Shown here: piece by piece, positions 50,945-60,909 of the stretch
How the letters are laid out: each line of letters begins with the position of its first letter
Position numbering within the stretch: position 1 is the first letter of the stretch
From: Bathymodiolus japonicus methanotrophic gill symbiont
Lineage (GTDB): Bacteria > Pseudomonadota > Gammaproteobacteria > Methylococcales > Methylomonadaceae
NCBI RefSeq assembly: GCF_019721995.1
Contig: NZ_BLYC01000013.1
Coordinates: forward strand, 1-64,000
DNA length: 64,000 bases
Direction of reading: 5' to 3'
Translations under genes and position numbers: made by a program
Notes under the pieces: model-generated
Database searches by the model: none
What the model was told of the DNA's origin: nothing
The model's input: only the letters and a program-made list of their open reading frames with translations

Positions 50945-51598
50945 GTGGAAATTTACGAAACTGAAGAAGAACAGGTAGCAGCATTAAAAGACTGGTGGAA
51001 AGCGAATGGCTCATCCGTCATTACCGGTGTGATTAGTGCAATCATTATAGTGCTGGGCTGGAATTTATGGCAAAGCTATCAGCAGGATAAAATGAATCAG
51101 GCGTCTACCTTATATGAGCAAATGCTCAAGGCGGATGCTGCGATGAATCCAGAGTCAGTCGATAAAATTGCCAATAAGCTGAATACCAATTATAACTCGA
51201 CTGCTTATTCGACTTATGCGCTTTTATTTGCAGCAAAAGCAAAAGTCGAGCAGCAGGATTTAGTCGCTGCGAAAGAGCAGCTACAATTAGCCGTGCTTGA
51301 CAGCAATGATGCAGAGCTCACCCATGTTGCGCGGGCGCGTTTAATTAGAGTATTGCTGGATTTACAGGAATACGAGCAGGGTCTGGAAATTATTGCGGAT
51401 ATTGATCAATCTACACTAGGCGGCTTTGAGGCAATTTATGAAGAACTTAAAGGCGATTTATATGTTGCGATGGGCCGGATTGGAGAGGCGCGTACAGCAT
51501 ATCAGGCCGCTTTATCTGCAGGTCGTAGCTCACCCTTATTACAATTTAAGCTGGATGATTTAACCAGTTCTGATAATACCAACGAGCTAGCTAATTAG
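50945..51598 (+). CDS. yfgM: YfgM-like SecYEG ancillary TPR protein
   Basis: 217 residues; one N-terminal helix (SSVITGVISAIIIVLGWNLW, about 23-42) anchors a periplasmic TPR-like domain. In E. coli YfgM binds SecYEG and PpiD and hands over exported proteins. Fits between hisS and bamB, its usual place. Confidence 0.92.
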   Translation: MEIYETEEEQVAALKDWWKANGSSVITGVISAIIIVLGWNLWQSYQQDKMNQASTLYEQMLKADAAMNPESVDKIANKLNTNYNSTAYSTYALLFAAKAKVEQQDLVAAKEQLQLAVLDSNDAELTHVARARLIRVLLDLQEYEQGLEIIADIDQSTLGGFEAIYEELKGDLYVAMGRIGEARTAYQAALSAGRSSPLLQFKLDDLTSSDNTNELAN

Positions 51599-51642
51599 CC
51601 GCAGATATTTCATACATCTAGTAAGTGAAAACTGATTTATAC

Positions 51643-52824
51643 ATGCGAAGAATTCTAGCTTTAATATTTATTCTGGGCCTAAGCGGCTGTGCAACGCTGA
51701 CTAATATGAGCGATGCGGTCGGTGATTTGTTTAAGGACTCGGATAATTCAGAACCTCCGGCAGAACTAACCGAATATGAACCAGAAGTAAAACTGGAAAT
51801 TGTATGGGATGAATCTGATGGTGATGGTACTGATGAGTTAGCGCTTAATCTAGTGCCTGCCGTTGCTGAGGGGCGGGTTATTATTGCTGATCATGACGGC
51901 CTGATTCAGGCGAGAAGCCTGCTTGATGGTGAGCTGTTCTGGGAAGTGGAAACTGATTTGCCTATTTCATCGGGCCCAGTTATTGATGGAGATTTGCTGT
52001 TTGTCGGTACCAGTAAGGCAGATGTTCTGGCGCTAAGCATCAATAATGGCGAGGCTGTCTGGAAACACCGGGTATCCAGCGAGATTATGGCTTTACCGCT
52101 GGTGGTTGATGATCTGCTGATTGTCCGGTCTGCGGATGGTTTTGATATCGCGCTGGATAGGGCAAGAGGTACGCAGATCTGGTCTATAGAACACAGTATT
52201 CCTGCCCTGAGCGTAAGAGGGGAAGGGTCGCCAGTAGTTATCGGAGATATGCTAGTTATTGGTTATGCGAATGGAAAACTAATTGCCATGAATGCTCTGG
52301 ATGGCGCGCATATCTGGGAAACCAGTGTGGCTATTCCTCGCGGGCGCTCAGAAATAGATAGGCTTACGGACCTGAACGGTACGCCTATCGTCAGCGATGA
52401 TACCATTTTTGTCAGCAGTTATAAGAGTGGCATAAATGCAGTAACACCCGTTGATGGCGAAGTGTTATGGCGTAATGAAAGTATTTCAGCGTTTCAGGGG
52501 CTGAGTGCTGATTATAGTTATTTATATTTAAGCGATGCTAGCAGCGACGTGTGGCAGTTAGATCAGCGCAATGGAGCATCTTATTGGAAGCAAACCGATT
52601 TACACCAGCGCCGCTTATCTAAGCCTGCCGTCTATGATGAATATGTAGTGGTCGGGGATTTTGAGGGCTATTTGCACTGGCTGTCGAAAACCGATGGCCG
52701 CTTGCTGGGGCGTATAGAAATTACTGATGAGCCTATCGTCGCACAGCCTGTTGTGCAAGATGGTAGGGTTTACGTGTATACCACTGATGGAACAATAGCG
52801 GCAGTAAGAGTGCTCTTATTTTAG
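51643..52824 (+). CDS. bamB: Outer membrane assembly lipoprotein BamB
   Basis: Beta-propeller lipoprotein of the BAM complex. Start ATG 51643 gives a clean lipoprotein signal (MRRILALIFILGLSGC, lipobox LSGC); an upstream in-frame GTG at 51625 would add six residues. About 393 residues with repeated PQQ-like blades (DGELFWEVE, NNGEAVWKHR, DGAHIWETS, DGEVLWRNE). Confidence 0.95.
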   Translation: MRRILALIFILGLSGCATLTNMSDAVGDLFKDSDNSEPPAELTEYEPEVKLEIVWDESDGDGTDELALNLVPAVAEGRVIIADHDGLIQARSLLDGELFWEVETDLPISSGPVIDGDLLFVGTSKADVLALSINNGEAVWKHRVSSEIMALPLVVDDLLIVRSADGFDIALDRARGTQIWSIEHSIPALSVRGEGSPVVIGDMLVIGYANGKLIAMNALDGAHIWETSVAIPRGRSEIDRLTDLNGTPIVSDDTIFVSSYKSGINAVTPVDGEVLWRNESISAFQGLSADYSYLYLSDASSDVWQLDQRNGASYWKQTDLHQRRLSKPAVYDEYVVVGDFEGYLHWLSKTDGRLLGRIEITDEPIVAQPVVQDGRVYVYTTDGTIAAVRVLLF

Positions 52825-52840
52825 GCACATAGATAATCTA

Positions 52841-53042
52841 CTGAAGTTTCCCAATTATTGAGTAGCTGAAATACACAATGCTGGTGTATCGAGGTTCATT
52901 TTAGGTGGTTTTGCCATGTTTATAGCAAACCCCTACTTAATTCCCCTTAGGCAATAGCATTTGAAACGAATGAAAAGACTATTTTTCATATAGTTGTAGC
53001 ATAGTTTCAATTTTACCATAAATAATTATTGGGAAACTTCAG
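52841..53042. repeat. IS4-c-type MITE (202-bp family), copy 2
   Basis: Uninterrupted 202-bp copy between bamB and der, ends CTGAAGTTTCCCAAT. Flanks ATAATCTA and GTAATCTA suggest an 8-bp duplication with one later change. It could impede cotranscription of der with bamB. Confidence 0.9.
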
Positions 53043-53143
53043 GTAATCTATTGTTTTGGTTACATTATTTAATTGCAGGCCACTAGGTTCTGTACTTTAA
53101 TCGGGCTTGTATAGAGTTCGGTGCTTTACTCTACGGAATTTGT

Positions 53144-54574
53144 ATGACATTACCCGTTATCGCCCTGGTTGGCCGACCTAATGTGGGCAAATCAACTTTA
53201 TTTAATTATCTAACCCGTACTCGCGATGCCCTGGTTGCCGATTACCCCGGCTTAACACGCGACCGCAAATATGGTCGTGTAAGGCGCGGGGAAACGCCCT
53301 ATCTACTAGTGGATACCGGGGGAATAACCGATAATGTCGATGGCATTGACTTGGTTGCCAAAAGACAGGTTGAACTGGCTTTGGAAGAAGCTGATGTAGT
53401 GTTGTTCCTGGTTGATGCGCGTGAAGGTTTGAACAGCGCGGATGAAGCCATTTCAGCCATGCTGAGAAAACTAGACAAGCCCGTTATTCTGGTGACTAAC
53501 AAGATTGACGGCATCAATGCCGAGATTGCAGTTGCAGACTTTCATCGCCTGGGGATAGGTAACCCGGTTTCTATCGCTGCAACCCATGGGCGTGGGGTGA
53601 ATGAATTACTGCATCGAGTCAGTTCTGAATTACCTGAAACCATAGAGCAAACAGAAGCCGAACTACAGGGCCAGGGTGTTGCTATCGCAATTGTTGGCAG
53701 GCCGAATGTGGGTAAGTCAACGCTGGTTAATCGCCTGCTGGGTGAAGAGCGGGTGGTGGTTTTTGATGAGCCGGGTACCACTAGAGATAGCGTCTATATT
53801 CCGTTTGAGCGTAACGACAAAAAATATACCCTGATTGATACTGCAGGTATGCGCCGCCGGGCAAAGGTGACACTGGTGGTAGAAAAATTTAGTATTATTA
53901 AAGCCCTGCAATCGGTAGAAAAGGCTAATGTAGTGATTTACTTGGTTGATGCCAGTGAAGGTATCACCGATCAGGATGCACATTTACTAGGCATGGTGCT
54001 AGATGCGGGGCGTGCACTTATTATCGGCTTTAATAAATGGGATGGGCTGGACTTTGATCAGCGCGAATTGATTAAGCGCCAGACTGAGGTCAAGCTCCCT
54101 TTTTTAAGCTTTGCCGAGAAGCACCCTATCTCTGCCTTGCATGGCAGCGGCGTGGGTAATCTATTCGATGTGGTACATAAATTATATGATGCGGCGATGG
54201 TGGATATGTCTACTTCGGTACTCACGCAGATATTAAAAGATGCGGTAGCAGGACATCAGCCGCCGATGATCAACGGGCGCAGAATTAAATTAAAATATGC
54301 GCACCAGAGTGGACGAAACCCACCAGTGGTTGTAGTACATGGTAATCAGACAGATTTATTGCCAGCGGCTTACGGGCGTTACTTAATTAATTATTTTCGT
54401 AATAAGCTACGCCTGGAAGGCACGCCAATAAAGATTGTCTTTAAATCTCCTAAAAACCCATTTAAAGCAGTTAAAAATAAATTAAGCGATCGACAGTTAC
54501 ATAAGAAAAAGCGCTTAATGGAACATTATAAAAAGAAGAAAATATCCTTAAAAAGAAAAAGCAGGGGTGCGTAG
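53144..54574 (+). CDS. der: Ribosome-assembly GTPase Der (EngA)
   Basis: 476 residues with two tandem GTPase domains. Each has a P-loop (GRPNVGKSTLFNYL near 10, GRPNVGKSTLVNRL near 184), DTGG/DTAG switch II and NKID/NKWD. A KH-like C-terminal domain and a Lys-rich tail follow. Acts in 50S subunit maturation. Confidence 0.97.
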   Translation: MTLPVIALVGRPNVGKSTLFNYLTRTRDALVADYPGLTRDRKYGRVRRGETPYLLVDTGGITDNVDGIDLVAKRQVELALEEADVVLFLVDAREGLNSADEAISAMLRKLDKPVILVTNKIDGINAEIAVADFHRLGIGNPVSIAATHGRGVNELLHRVSSELPETIEQTEAELQGQGVAIAIVGRPNVGKSTLVNRLLGEERVVVFDEPGTTRDSVYIPFERNDKKYTLIDTAGMRRRAKVTLVVEKFSIIKALQSVEKANVVIYLVDASEGITDQDAHLLGMVLDAGRALIIGFNKWDGLDFDQRELIKRQTEVKLPFLSFAEKHPISALHGSGVGNLFDVVHKLYDAAMVDMSTSVLTQILKDAVAGHQPPMINGRRIKLKYAHQSGRNPPVVVVHGNQTDLLPAAYGRYLINYFRNKLRLEGTPIKIVFKSPKNPFKAVKNKLSDRQLHKKKRLMEHYKKKKISLKRKSRGA

Positions 54575-54580
54575 CGCAGA

Positions 54581-54596
54581 GCGGACTTTAGTCCGC
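54581..54596. repeat. Short extragenic palindrome after der
   Basis: GCGGACTTTAGTCCGC, 7 bp after the der stop. Same core as 25198-25213 and the half copy at the start of the window. Confidence 0.65.
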
Positions 54597-55202
54597 TAGG
54601 AAAAAGAGGATTAACTTGAAAAGGCTGCTACATAAATAGTTTTTTTGCTTTATTAAAGTTTTAAGCTGAAGTTTCTTAGAAATTCATCAAGCAACCATTC
54701 GCAATAAAACGGCTACCACCGAATTTACAGGGGAGCTGCTGTATTTGGGGCAAACCCTTTCGAAATCCGGATCCAAAGCCGCTTCGGCAATGATGCGGCG
54801 GATATCTGAAAAGGCGAAACTGGCTCGCCCCTTCACTTTGTGCCGACGTTCCGGATTGGTTTTTAAACGATCCGCGTAAATCCACGTCAGCGTTGTTGCC
54901 ATCATACAGAAGTTCAAATGGTTGGTCACTGCCTGCGCATTTCGACACTGACTTTTATGGCTCCCTATGTCTTGCTTGAGCTCTTTGAACCCAGATTCGA
55001 TTTTCCATCGCGCACCATAATACTCAATAATCTGTGTGACGGATAAACTTAGATCGGTCGTAAACAAAGCAATCCACTGTGTGCGACGAAACACCCAAAC
55101 AACCTGAACGGGTCGTTTCAATGTTTTCAGCATGACAACGCGACTATAAGCCCTGACTTCACGCTGTTTTCCATAGAGATTCACGGTATACGATCGGGCC
55201 TT

Positions 55203-55254
55203 CGCTGAAAATCCTGGAAACGGAGCTTTAGCGAAGTGAAGATTTTTAGTCCGC
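55203..55254 (+). mobile_element. Solo 52-bp CGCTG head
   Basis: Exactly the first 52 bp of type A copy 1 (CGCTGAAAATCCTGG to TAGTCCGC), standing directly before a complete type A. The empty site GGGCCTT/TTGTTGTACTG at about 34790 shows that the 52-bp unit plus the 295-bp unit are the whole insert, with no duplication. Confidence 0.85.
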
Positions 55255-55549
55255 CGCTGAAAATCAGGGAAACGGAGCCTAAGCGAAGTGATGATTTTTA
55301 GTCCGCGATAGCCGTAGGGCCGTTATTTTGTCGGAGTCTGAGCGTTAGCGAAGGTGGAGACAAAATAAAAGGCCATCCGACACGGCGTCAAGTCATTTGG
55401 AGCCTATGTTCCGACCCCTTGTTGGGTCGGGACGAGGTGACGAGGACGAATCGGGGCCGCCGGAGGCATAAGTGGTCGCGTTAAGTTTTTGCTGCTTGCT
55501 TGGGCTGGGATGCCCAAAACAAGCTTTCGCAAAAATAGCGACTCCCCGA
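55255..55549 (+). mobile_element. CGCTG element type A, copy 5 (295 bp)
   Basis: Complete; adjacent to the 52-bp head inside IS4-c. Ends CCCCGA. Confidence 0.9.
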
Positions 55550-56088
55550 TTGTTGTACTGTTTTTGCCATGTCCGGGGCTGACAGCGGAAGAAGCCATGA
55601 AAGTGTAAAAGCGCTTATTCTTGATCTCAAACCCAAACAACGTATCAAGGTAACGCCAAAGATTAGAGGTCATTGATGACGTAAAAGGAACGATAATGGA
55701 CAGGATCGTGTAAACGAACAGAGAGGCTCGTTCGCGGCCTAAAGTGGTTTCGGAAAAATGATCTTGAAGCGGGAGTAAAATATCGCGTAAAATAAACATG
55801 AATGAGGTCGTTTTATTTGTATAATCAATGTGTTAGAAACTTTCATTATACACTAAAACTAGGCCTCATTCACGATTAACCTGTTGTTTTTAAAAAGAAT
55901 TAAAGGCTTTTAGTCAACGGAATGCCATTAATATTAGTAATGTCTAATATTCCAGAAAAATAAGCATTAGCTGATATTCTTATGCTTTAAAAACTAGGAA
56001 ACTTCAGGTTTTAAGTTAGCTACAATTTAAATAGCACAAATAAGGTTACCAAGTTAGACCAGAACAAATAAAAAATGAAGTTAGCAAA

Positions 56089-56383
56089 CGCTGAAAATCA
56101 GGGAAACGGAGCCTAAGCGAAGTGATGATTTTTAGTCCGCGATAGCCGTAGGGCCGTTGTTTTGTCGGAGTCTGAGCGTTAGCGAAGGTGGAGACAAAAT
56201 AAAAGGCCATCCGACACGGCGTCAAGTCATTTGGAGCCTATGTTCCGACCCCTTGTTGGGTCGGGACGAGGTGACGAGGACGAATCGGGGCCGCCGGAGG
56301 CATAAGTGGTCGCGTTAAGTTTTTGCTGCTTGCTTGGGCTGGGATGCCCAAAACAAGCTTTCGCAAAAATAGCGACTCCCCGA
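56089..56383 (+). mobile_element. CGCTG element type A, copy 6 (295 bp)
   Basis: Complete, ends CCCCGA. It lies 6 bp after the stop of the PIN-domain pseudogene. No empty site is available in the window for comparison. Confidence 0.87.
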
Positions 56384-56389
56384 CTGGAG

Positions 56390-57075
56390 TTAGGCTTCAA
56401 TAAAATCTGTCACATCTATTGAAATAGATGGAAACTCGCGTAAAATTTTTTTGTTTTGTGTAACAAGTGGAATATTGAGGTGCTGAGCTAAAGCAATAAA
56501 TTCACAGTTATAAGATGAGTAATTACTTTTAGCAACTAATGCTAGAACTTGAGCCGATGGAAGATCAAATTCATTATTAAGCATAATAGATTCTGCCGCT
56601 GAAAATCATGGAAACGTAGCTTAGCGAAGTGGTGATTTTTAGTCCCTGATAGGCGACAGGGCAATTCGCTGATTCGACGTGTGCTAGCAGCACGCGAGAG
56701 GAGCAAGAATTGCATTCCGAATAGCCGTCCAGCCAGTGAGGTAGTAATGACGAAGCGGCTTTTGTGCGTAGTCGTTGCGGACGCAGGGCGTTCAGGGCAT
56801 CTCCCATCCGCTGCGTAGGTGAGCGAATTATGGCGACAGGAGTCCCGGAATTTCGTGAGGTAGCATGGCGCGCCTGTGTCTCTTGTAGCTAAAATGCCTT
56901 ATTCAAAAGTAATAATTTCTTTTCTGATATAAAGGGCTAAAACATTACGAAATTCACTTTTCCATAATGTTGGAGTAAGCCATTCTGAGTCTAGTTTATA
57001 AAGTTTATCAACTAACTCTGAGTATGAAGTTGGTAATAAAAGATAACAGAGGATATTTGTATCAGCAACAATCAT
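56390..57075 (-). pseudogene. VapC-like PIN-domain toxin, split by type C element
   Basis: Start ATG 57075: MIVADTNILCYLLLPTSYSE, then SEWLTPTLWKSEFRNVLALY. An in-frame TAA follows ITFE (about 56905; CAA expected), then the 280-bp element at 56597-56876, then AESIMLNNEFDLPSAQVLAL and YNCEFIALAQHLNIPLVTQN to FIEA. The acidic residues of a PIN ribonuclease are recognisable (VADTN, CEF). A one-base frame mismatch across the element shows further decay. The toxin is dead. Confidence 0.85.
56597..56876 (+). mobile_element. CGCTG element type C, copy 4 (280 bp)
   Basis: Complete copy in the PIN-domain gene, CGCTGAAAATCATGG to GGCGCGCCTG. Confidence 0.9.
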
Positions 57076-57165
57076 GGCCTGCCTTCATTAGTAGTATGTT
57101 CAATATCGTGCGTGCTAATATTATTTGCTTTAACTTGAGAGCGAAGAGCTTGAAGGTTTATGTAT
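57072..57165 (-). pseudogene. Antitoxin C-terminal remnant
   Basis: A frame ending TGA at 57072 overlaps the PIN toxin start in the classic ATGA arrangement. It reads INLQALRSQVKANNISTHDI then EHTTNEGRP. No start codon is found upstream before an in-frame stop near 57200, so the N-terminal DNA-binding part has been lost. Confidence 0.6.
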
Positions 57166-57509
57166 AATATTGTAATGTTGTATGCATCTTTTTCGGAGGG
57201 CTATATGAGAACTACTCTTGATTTACCAGGGAATTTGCTTATTGAGGCTATGAAATTAAGCCATGCAAATACTAAAATCGGGGTTATTGTACGAGCCTTG
57301 GATGAATTATTAAGAAAATCAAAAAGTTCTAATTTAAAAAAAGAATAACGGGAAGATTGATATATAGACTTTCAGAAAATTAATTTCCGAACAAACAAAA
57401 ACGACAGAGGGGAAACTGGCTTATAATTTTCGTCCCAACACTAACGGAAACAGTCAAAAATGGTATCCCTCACTTTTTCAAAGTCAATTGTAGACCGACT
57501 AAAAAAAAT

Positions 57510-59043
57510 ATGGCGACAGCTCTCAAGCTAAGTAATATTTGTTTATATCGATTAACTCAAGCTTTACTCTGGTTCAGTGAATGCATGGGAATCAAAGAAA
57601 TAGCACGCCTAATGGGAGTCTGTGAAAAAACCATTATAAATTGGCTGAAAACATTCATGCATAAAGGTGTCGGTTGGTTAATAGGGCAACACTATCAAGG
57701 ACGTGGTCGGAAGTCAAAGTTAACTAAAGACCAGAAAAATAGATTGGTTGAGTTGATAAAGAAAGGCCCAGAAGACAATGGATTTCATTGTGGAATATGG
57801 AATACTGCGATGATTGCCGAGCTTATTTGGTTAAAATTTGAAGTTCGTTATAACTTGAACTATTTATCAAGCCTAATGAAAAAACTGGGCTTCAGTTATC
57901 AAAAAGCTCGTTTTGTGACTGATCGCCAAGAAGAAGAAAAGTACGAGCTTGAAAGAAAAACGTGGCTGGAAGAAACATTGCCTGCCATTATGGAAAAGGC
58001 GGTAGAAGAAAAGAGTGTCGTTTTATTCGGTGATGAGGTGTCATTTGCTATGTGGGGTTCATTGGCACGAACCTGGGCTCCAATAGGAGAGCAACCCACA
58101 GTGAAAACATCAGGGATTCGAAAAGGGTTGAAAATGTTTGGTACGATCGAACTCGAAGGAGGGAGTTTTCAATACCGAGAATCATTCGCTGAAAATCAGG
58201 GAAACGTAGCCTAAGCGAAGTGATGATTTTTAGTCCGCGATAGCCGTAGGGCCGTTGTTTTGTCGGAGTCTGAGCGTTAGCGAAGGTGGAGACAAAATAA
58301 AAGGCCATCCGACACGGCGTCAAGTCATTTGGAGCCTATGTTCCGACCCCTTGTTGGGTCGGGACGAGGTGACGAGGACGAATCGGGGCCGCCGGAGGCA
58401 TAAGTGGTCGCGTTAAGTTTTTGCTGCTTGCTTGGGCTGGGATGCCCAAAACAAGCTTTCGCAAAAATAGCGACTCCCCGAGGCTTATGAGATAAAACCA
58501 AAGTCACTTAGACTTTTAAAAGAAGCTGGGCTGCCTCAAGAATTTTTAGCTATTCTTAAAAGCTTAAAAAATGAGAAATATCCAACACAGAAGCTTTTTA
58601 TGGAAGCGATATATTCTATTGCCGACAACGTCTTAATCGAGAGTTATAAGCCAATGATATTACAACACGCTGAAACATCTGGGCGTTTTAATGGTGAAAG
58701 CTATGTTGAGTTTTTAACACAATTGCTGGCTTATTATAAAGGCAAGATTATTCTAATTGAAGATGGTGCCCCGTATCATGGAAGCGGTGTTATTAAGGAA
58801 TTTAAGTTAGCTAATGTAGATCGTTTGACAGTAGAACGTCTCCCTGCGTTCTCGCCGGATTTTAATCCGATTGAGAAATTATGGAAAAATACGAAACGCG
58901 ATTCGACTCATATGAAGTATTTTAAAACTTTTGAAGATCTTCATGATTCAGTTGTGCAAACTTTTAACACTTATATGCATGATGCCAGTAAAGTGATTTG
59001 TGTTATGCAAAAATTGCGGGAAGATTTCGTTGTTACCGCCTAA
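57510..59043 (+). pseudogene. IS630 transposase, split by type A plus 186-bp passenger
   Basis: Helix-turn-helix N-terminus (MGIKEIARLMGVCEKTI), DDE core: FGDEVSFAMWG, ILIEDGAPYHGSGV, LPAFSPDFNPIEKLW. Between GGSFQYRES and TSGRFNGESYVEFL, where the family is continuous, lie the 295-bp element and 62 extra in-frame codons (AYEIKPKSLRLLKEAGLPQE onward). Removing 58187-58667 restores YRESFAETSGRFNG. Confidence 0.88.
58187..58667 (+). mobile_element. CGCTG element type A, copy 7, plus 186-bp passenger
   Basis: 58187-58481 is a complete type A (head CGCTGAAAATC, end CCCCGA). 58482-58667 is an unrecognised 186-bp open stretch (encoding AYEIKPKSLRLL to IESYKPMILQH). The host resumes at CGCTGAAACATC, so host sequence TCATT/CGCTGAAACATC is interrupted exactly, but the host itself happens to read CGCTGAA there. 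Confidence 0.75.
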
Positions 59044-59263
59044 GTTTAAGCGCTCCAAATTTGGAAATTATTTATCTGAGAAACTATAGACATTAATCTG
59101 GATGCAATTAGAGATCGTCATTAGTACAGGTTTTAGTAGATACATCTGTATGGATTGATTGCTTTCGGGGGAGTGGCAATTTTGCTAATCCGGATTTTTT
59201 AATCGATGAAAATATTATCGTTACCAACGAGATTGTATTCGCCGAATTAACGCCTTATCTATA

Positions 59264-59417
59264 ACTCGATGTTCAAGTTTTCAGCTATAACTGGGCTAAG
59301 AAAAGTAAATTTTTCCGGCTTTGTTTCATAAGTGATTGATTTACAATGATGTTGATGCTTTCTTTGTCAGTAAAATTATCAATAAAATAAATCAGTTAAA
59401 AAACTTGAACATCGAGT
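59264..59417. repeat. 154-bp MITE of the IS4-b family, copy 4
   Basis: Inserted in the second vapC gene with an ATA duplication (59261-59263, 59418-59420). Same 18-bp ends as IS4-b. Confidence 0.92.
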
Positions 59418-59672
59418 ATAAATAAAGCAGCAAACGAAAGTAATCGAATTGCTAGATGCAGTAAAAAAATGCCGCTAGATATTAACTGGAAAGAAATTAT
59501 TGAGTTTCAGGTATTGTGTTTTGAGAATGGTGCAAATGGAGTGGGTATTTCTGATTTGATTATTGCCCAAAATGCAAAGCAGAATGCTAACAGGGCCTAC
59601 TCTTTAGATACTGAAGTTTCCCAATTATTGAGTAGCTGAAATACACAATGCTGGTGTATCGAGGTTTATTTT

Positions 59673-60895
59673 ATTCGATGTTCAAGTTTTTGATATTGAG
59701 AAGGTAAAATCAGGTATTCTGAGGTTGTTGTAATTTTATCAGTGTAAGCCCATGTTAATGAATGCCCCAGCCACCTTTATCCAAAGCTATATTGACGATT
59801 TAAATGATGCGCTCAATCAGCTAAAACCCGGAGCCGCTTTGACACGGATTCAAGCCGCTTGGTTGGGCACTTGTTTAACGTGCATACTGCTAATGAACTC
59901 TGTTTGCTGGGCTAAGTTTGAGCGAGCAAGCCTTGGAGATTGCAAAGTAGCCGCATTATCCTGGGTGTTTCGTAAAGCAAGTATACCCTGGGACTGGTTG
60001 CTACGGGTGAGTGTGGTCTTAATTTTAAAACGTTATGGCATTACTGAAGGTGTGTTGGCCTTTGATGAATCAGACCGAGCACGATCTAAGTCTACAAAAC
60101 GTATTTATAAGGTTTACAAGCAGAAACACAAAGGCTCCGGCGGGTATGTTAATGGACAAACGATAGTATTATTGCTGCTAGTTACCTCATCCATTACAGT
60201 GCCTGTCGGTTTTTTCTTTTATATGCCGGGTCCAGCCTTAAAGCAGTGGGATAAAGAAGATAAACGGTTGAAAAAGAGCGGTATAGCAAAAAAAGATCGG
60301 CCTATTAAGCCTGAACGTGACAGTGCCTACCCGACCAAAACAGAGATTGCATTAGGCTTATTAAAAGAGTTTAAAGTTGCGCATAGCCTGATTAAAATTA
60401 AAGGCGTACTGGCTGATGCGCTGTATGGTGAAAAAGCCTTTATGGACGAAGCCGCTAAAGAATCTGGAGGCTCGCAGGTGATTAGCCAATTACGTAAAAA
60501 CCAAAATATTGAATATAGAGGTAGAATAAGGTCAGTCGAGAGCTACTTTAATTCGATTAACAAAGGCATTGATCAGATAATACGTGTACGTGGCGGCAAA
60601 GAGATTAAAGTGACTGTCAGCAGTGCACGATTAAAGGTGAGTTCTCACAGTAAAAAGCGCTTTGTCATTGCCTTAAAATATGACGGTGAAAACGACTATC
60701 GCTATTTAGTGGCGACAGACCTGACTTGGCGCACACAAGATATTATTCAAGCCTATACGTTGAGATGGCTGATTGAGGTTTTCTTTGAGGACTGGAAGCT
60801 TTATGAAGGATGGGGGCGTGAGGCCAAACAATTAGATGAAGAGGGATCAAGCCGTGGCCTGATTCTGAGTCTTTTGTTTGACCATTGCCTTCTCC
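59673..60895 (+). mobile_element. IS4-b copy 4, 3'-truncated
   Basis: Left end ATTCGATGTTCAAG (one change from the consensus). The match to IS4-b ends near CTTCTCCTT, where MITE sequence TTACCATAAATAA resumes; the last quarter and right end are deleted. Confidence 0.88.
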
Positions 60896-60909
60896 TTTAC
60901 CATAAATAA
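59752..60909 (+). pseudogene. IS4-b transposase, C-terminally truncated
   Basis: MLMNAPATFIQSYIDD onward, uninterrupted through LAFDESDRARSK, ADALYGEKAF and YTLRWLIEVFFEDWK to SLLFDHCLLL, about 380 of 468 residues. It is the longest continuous IS4-b frame and contains all DDE-region motifs, but lacks the C-terminal domain and the right end of the element. Confidence 0.9.

Larger units (their letters stand above)
54687..55799 (-). pseudogene. IS4-c transposase, internal deletion and insertions
   Basis: The C-terminal 165 residues (NLYGKQREVRAYSR to LLRMVA, including YYGARWKIESGFKELK) and the N-terminal 70 residues (MFILRDILLPLQDHFSET) remain. Roughly the middle 200 residues are replaced by CGCTG-element sequence. 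Confidence 0.88.
54666..56007 (-). mobile_element. IS4-c copy 2, internally deleted, with nested elements
   Basis: Ends CTGAAGTTTC / GAAACTTCAG with a perfect 8-bp duplication GTTTTAAG (54658-54665, 56008-56015). The middle of the transposase is missing: a 52-bp solo head and a type A lie at 55203-55549, and the join GCCATGTCCGGGGCTGACAG at about 55568 includes what looks like 14 bp of a type B head before resuming at GAAGAAGCC. Confidence 0.9.
57363..59088 (+). mobile_element. IS630-family element with nested insert
   Basis: Imperfect terminal repeats (TATAGACTTTCAGAAAATTA left; TATAGTTTCTCAGATAAATA read inward from the right) at a TA target, as expected of IS630. Contains one transposase gene broken by a type A element plus 186 bp of unrelated sequence. 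Confidence 0.85.
57205..59124 (+). pseudogene. VapB-like antitoxin, split by IS630
   Basis: ATG 57205 after a GGAGG ribosome-binding site: MRTTLDLPGNLLIEAMKLSH, the ribbon-helix-helix start of VapB antitoxins. The A-run near 57340 is out of frame by one. Restoring it and removing IS630 (with one TA) gives NNGKIDIDINLDAIRDRH and a stop at 59122-59124, the usual VapB tail, overlapping the toxin start. Confidence 0.8.
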
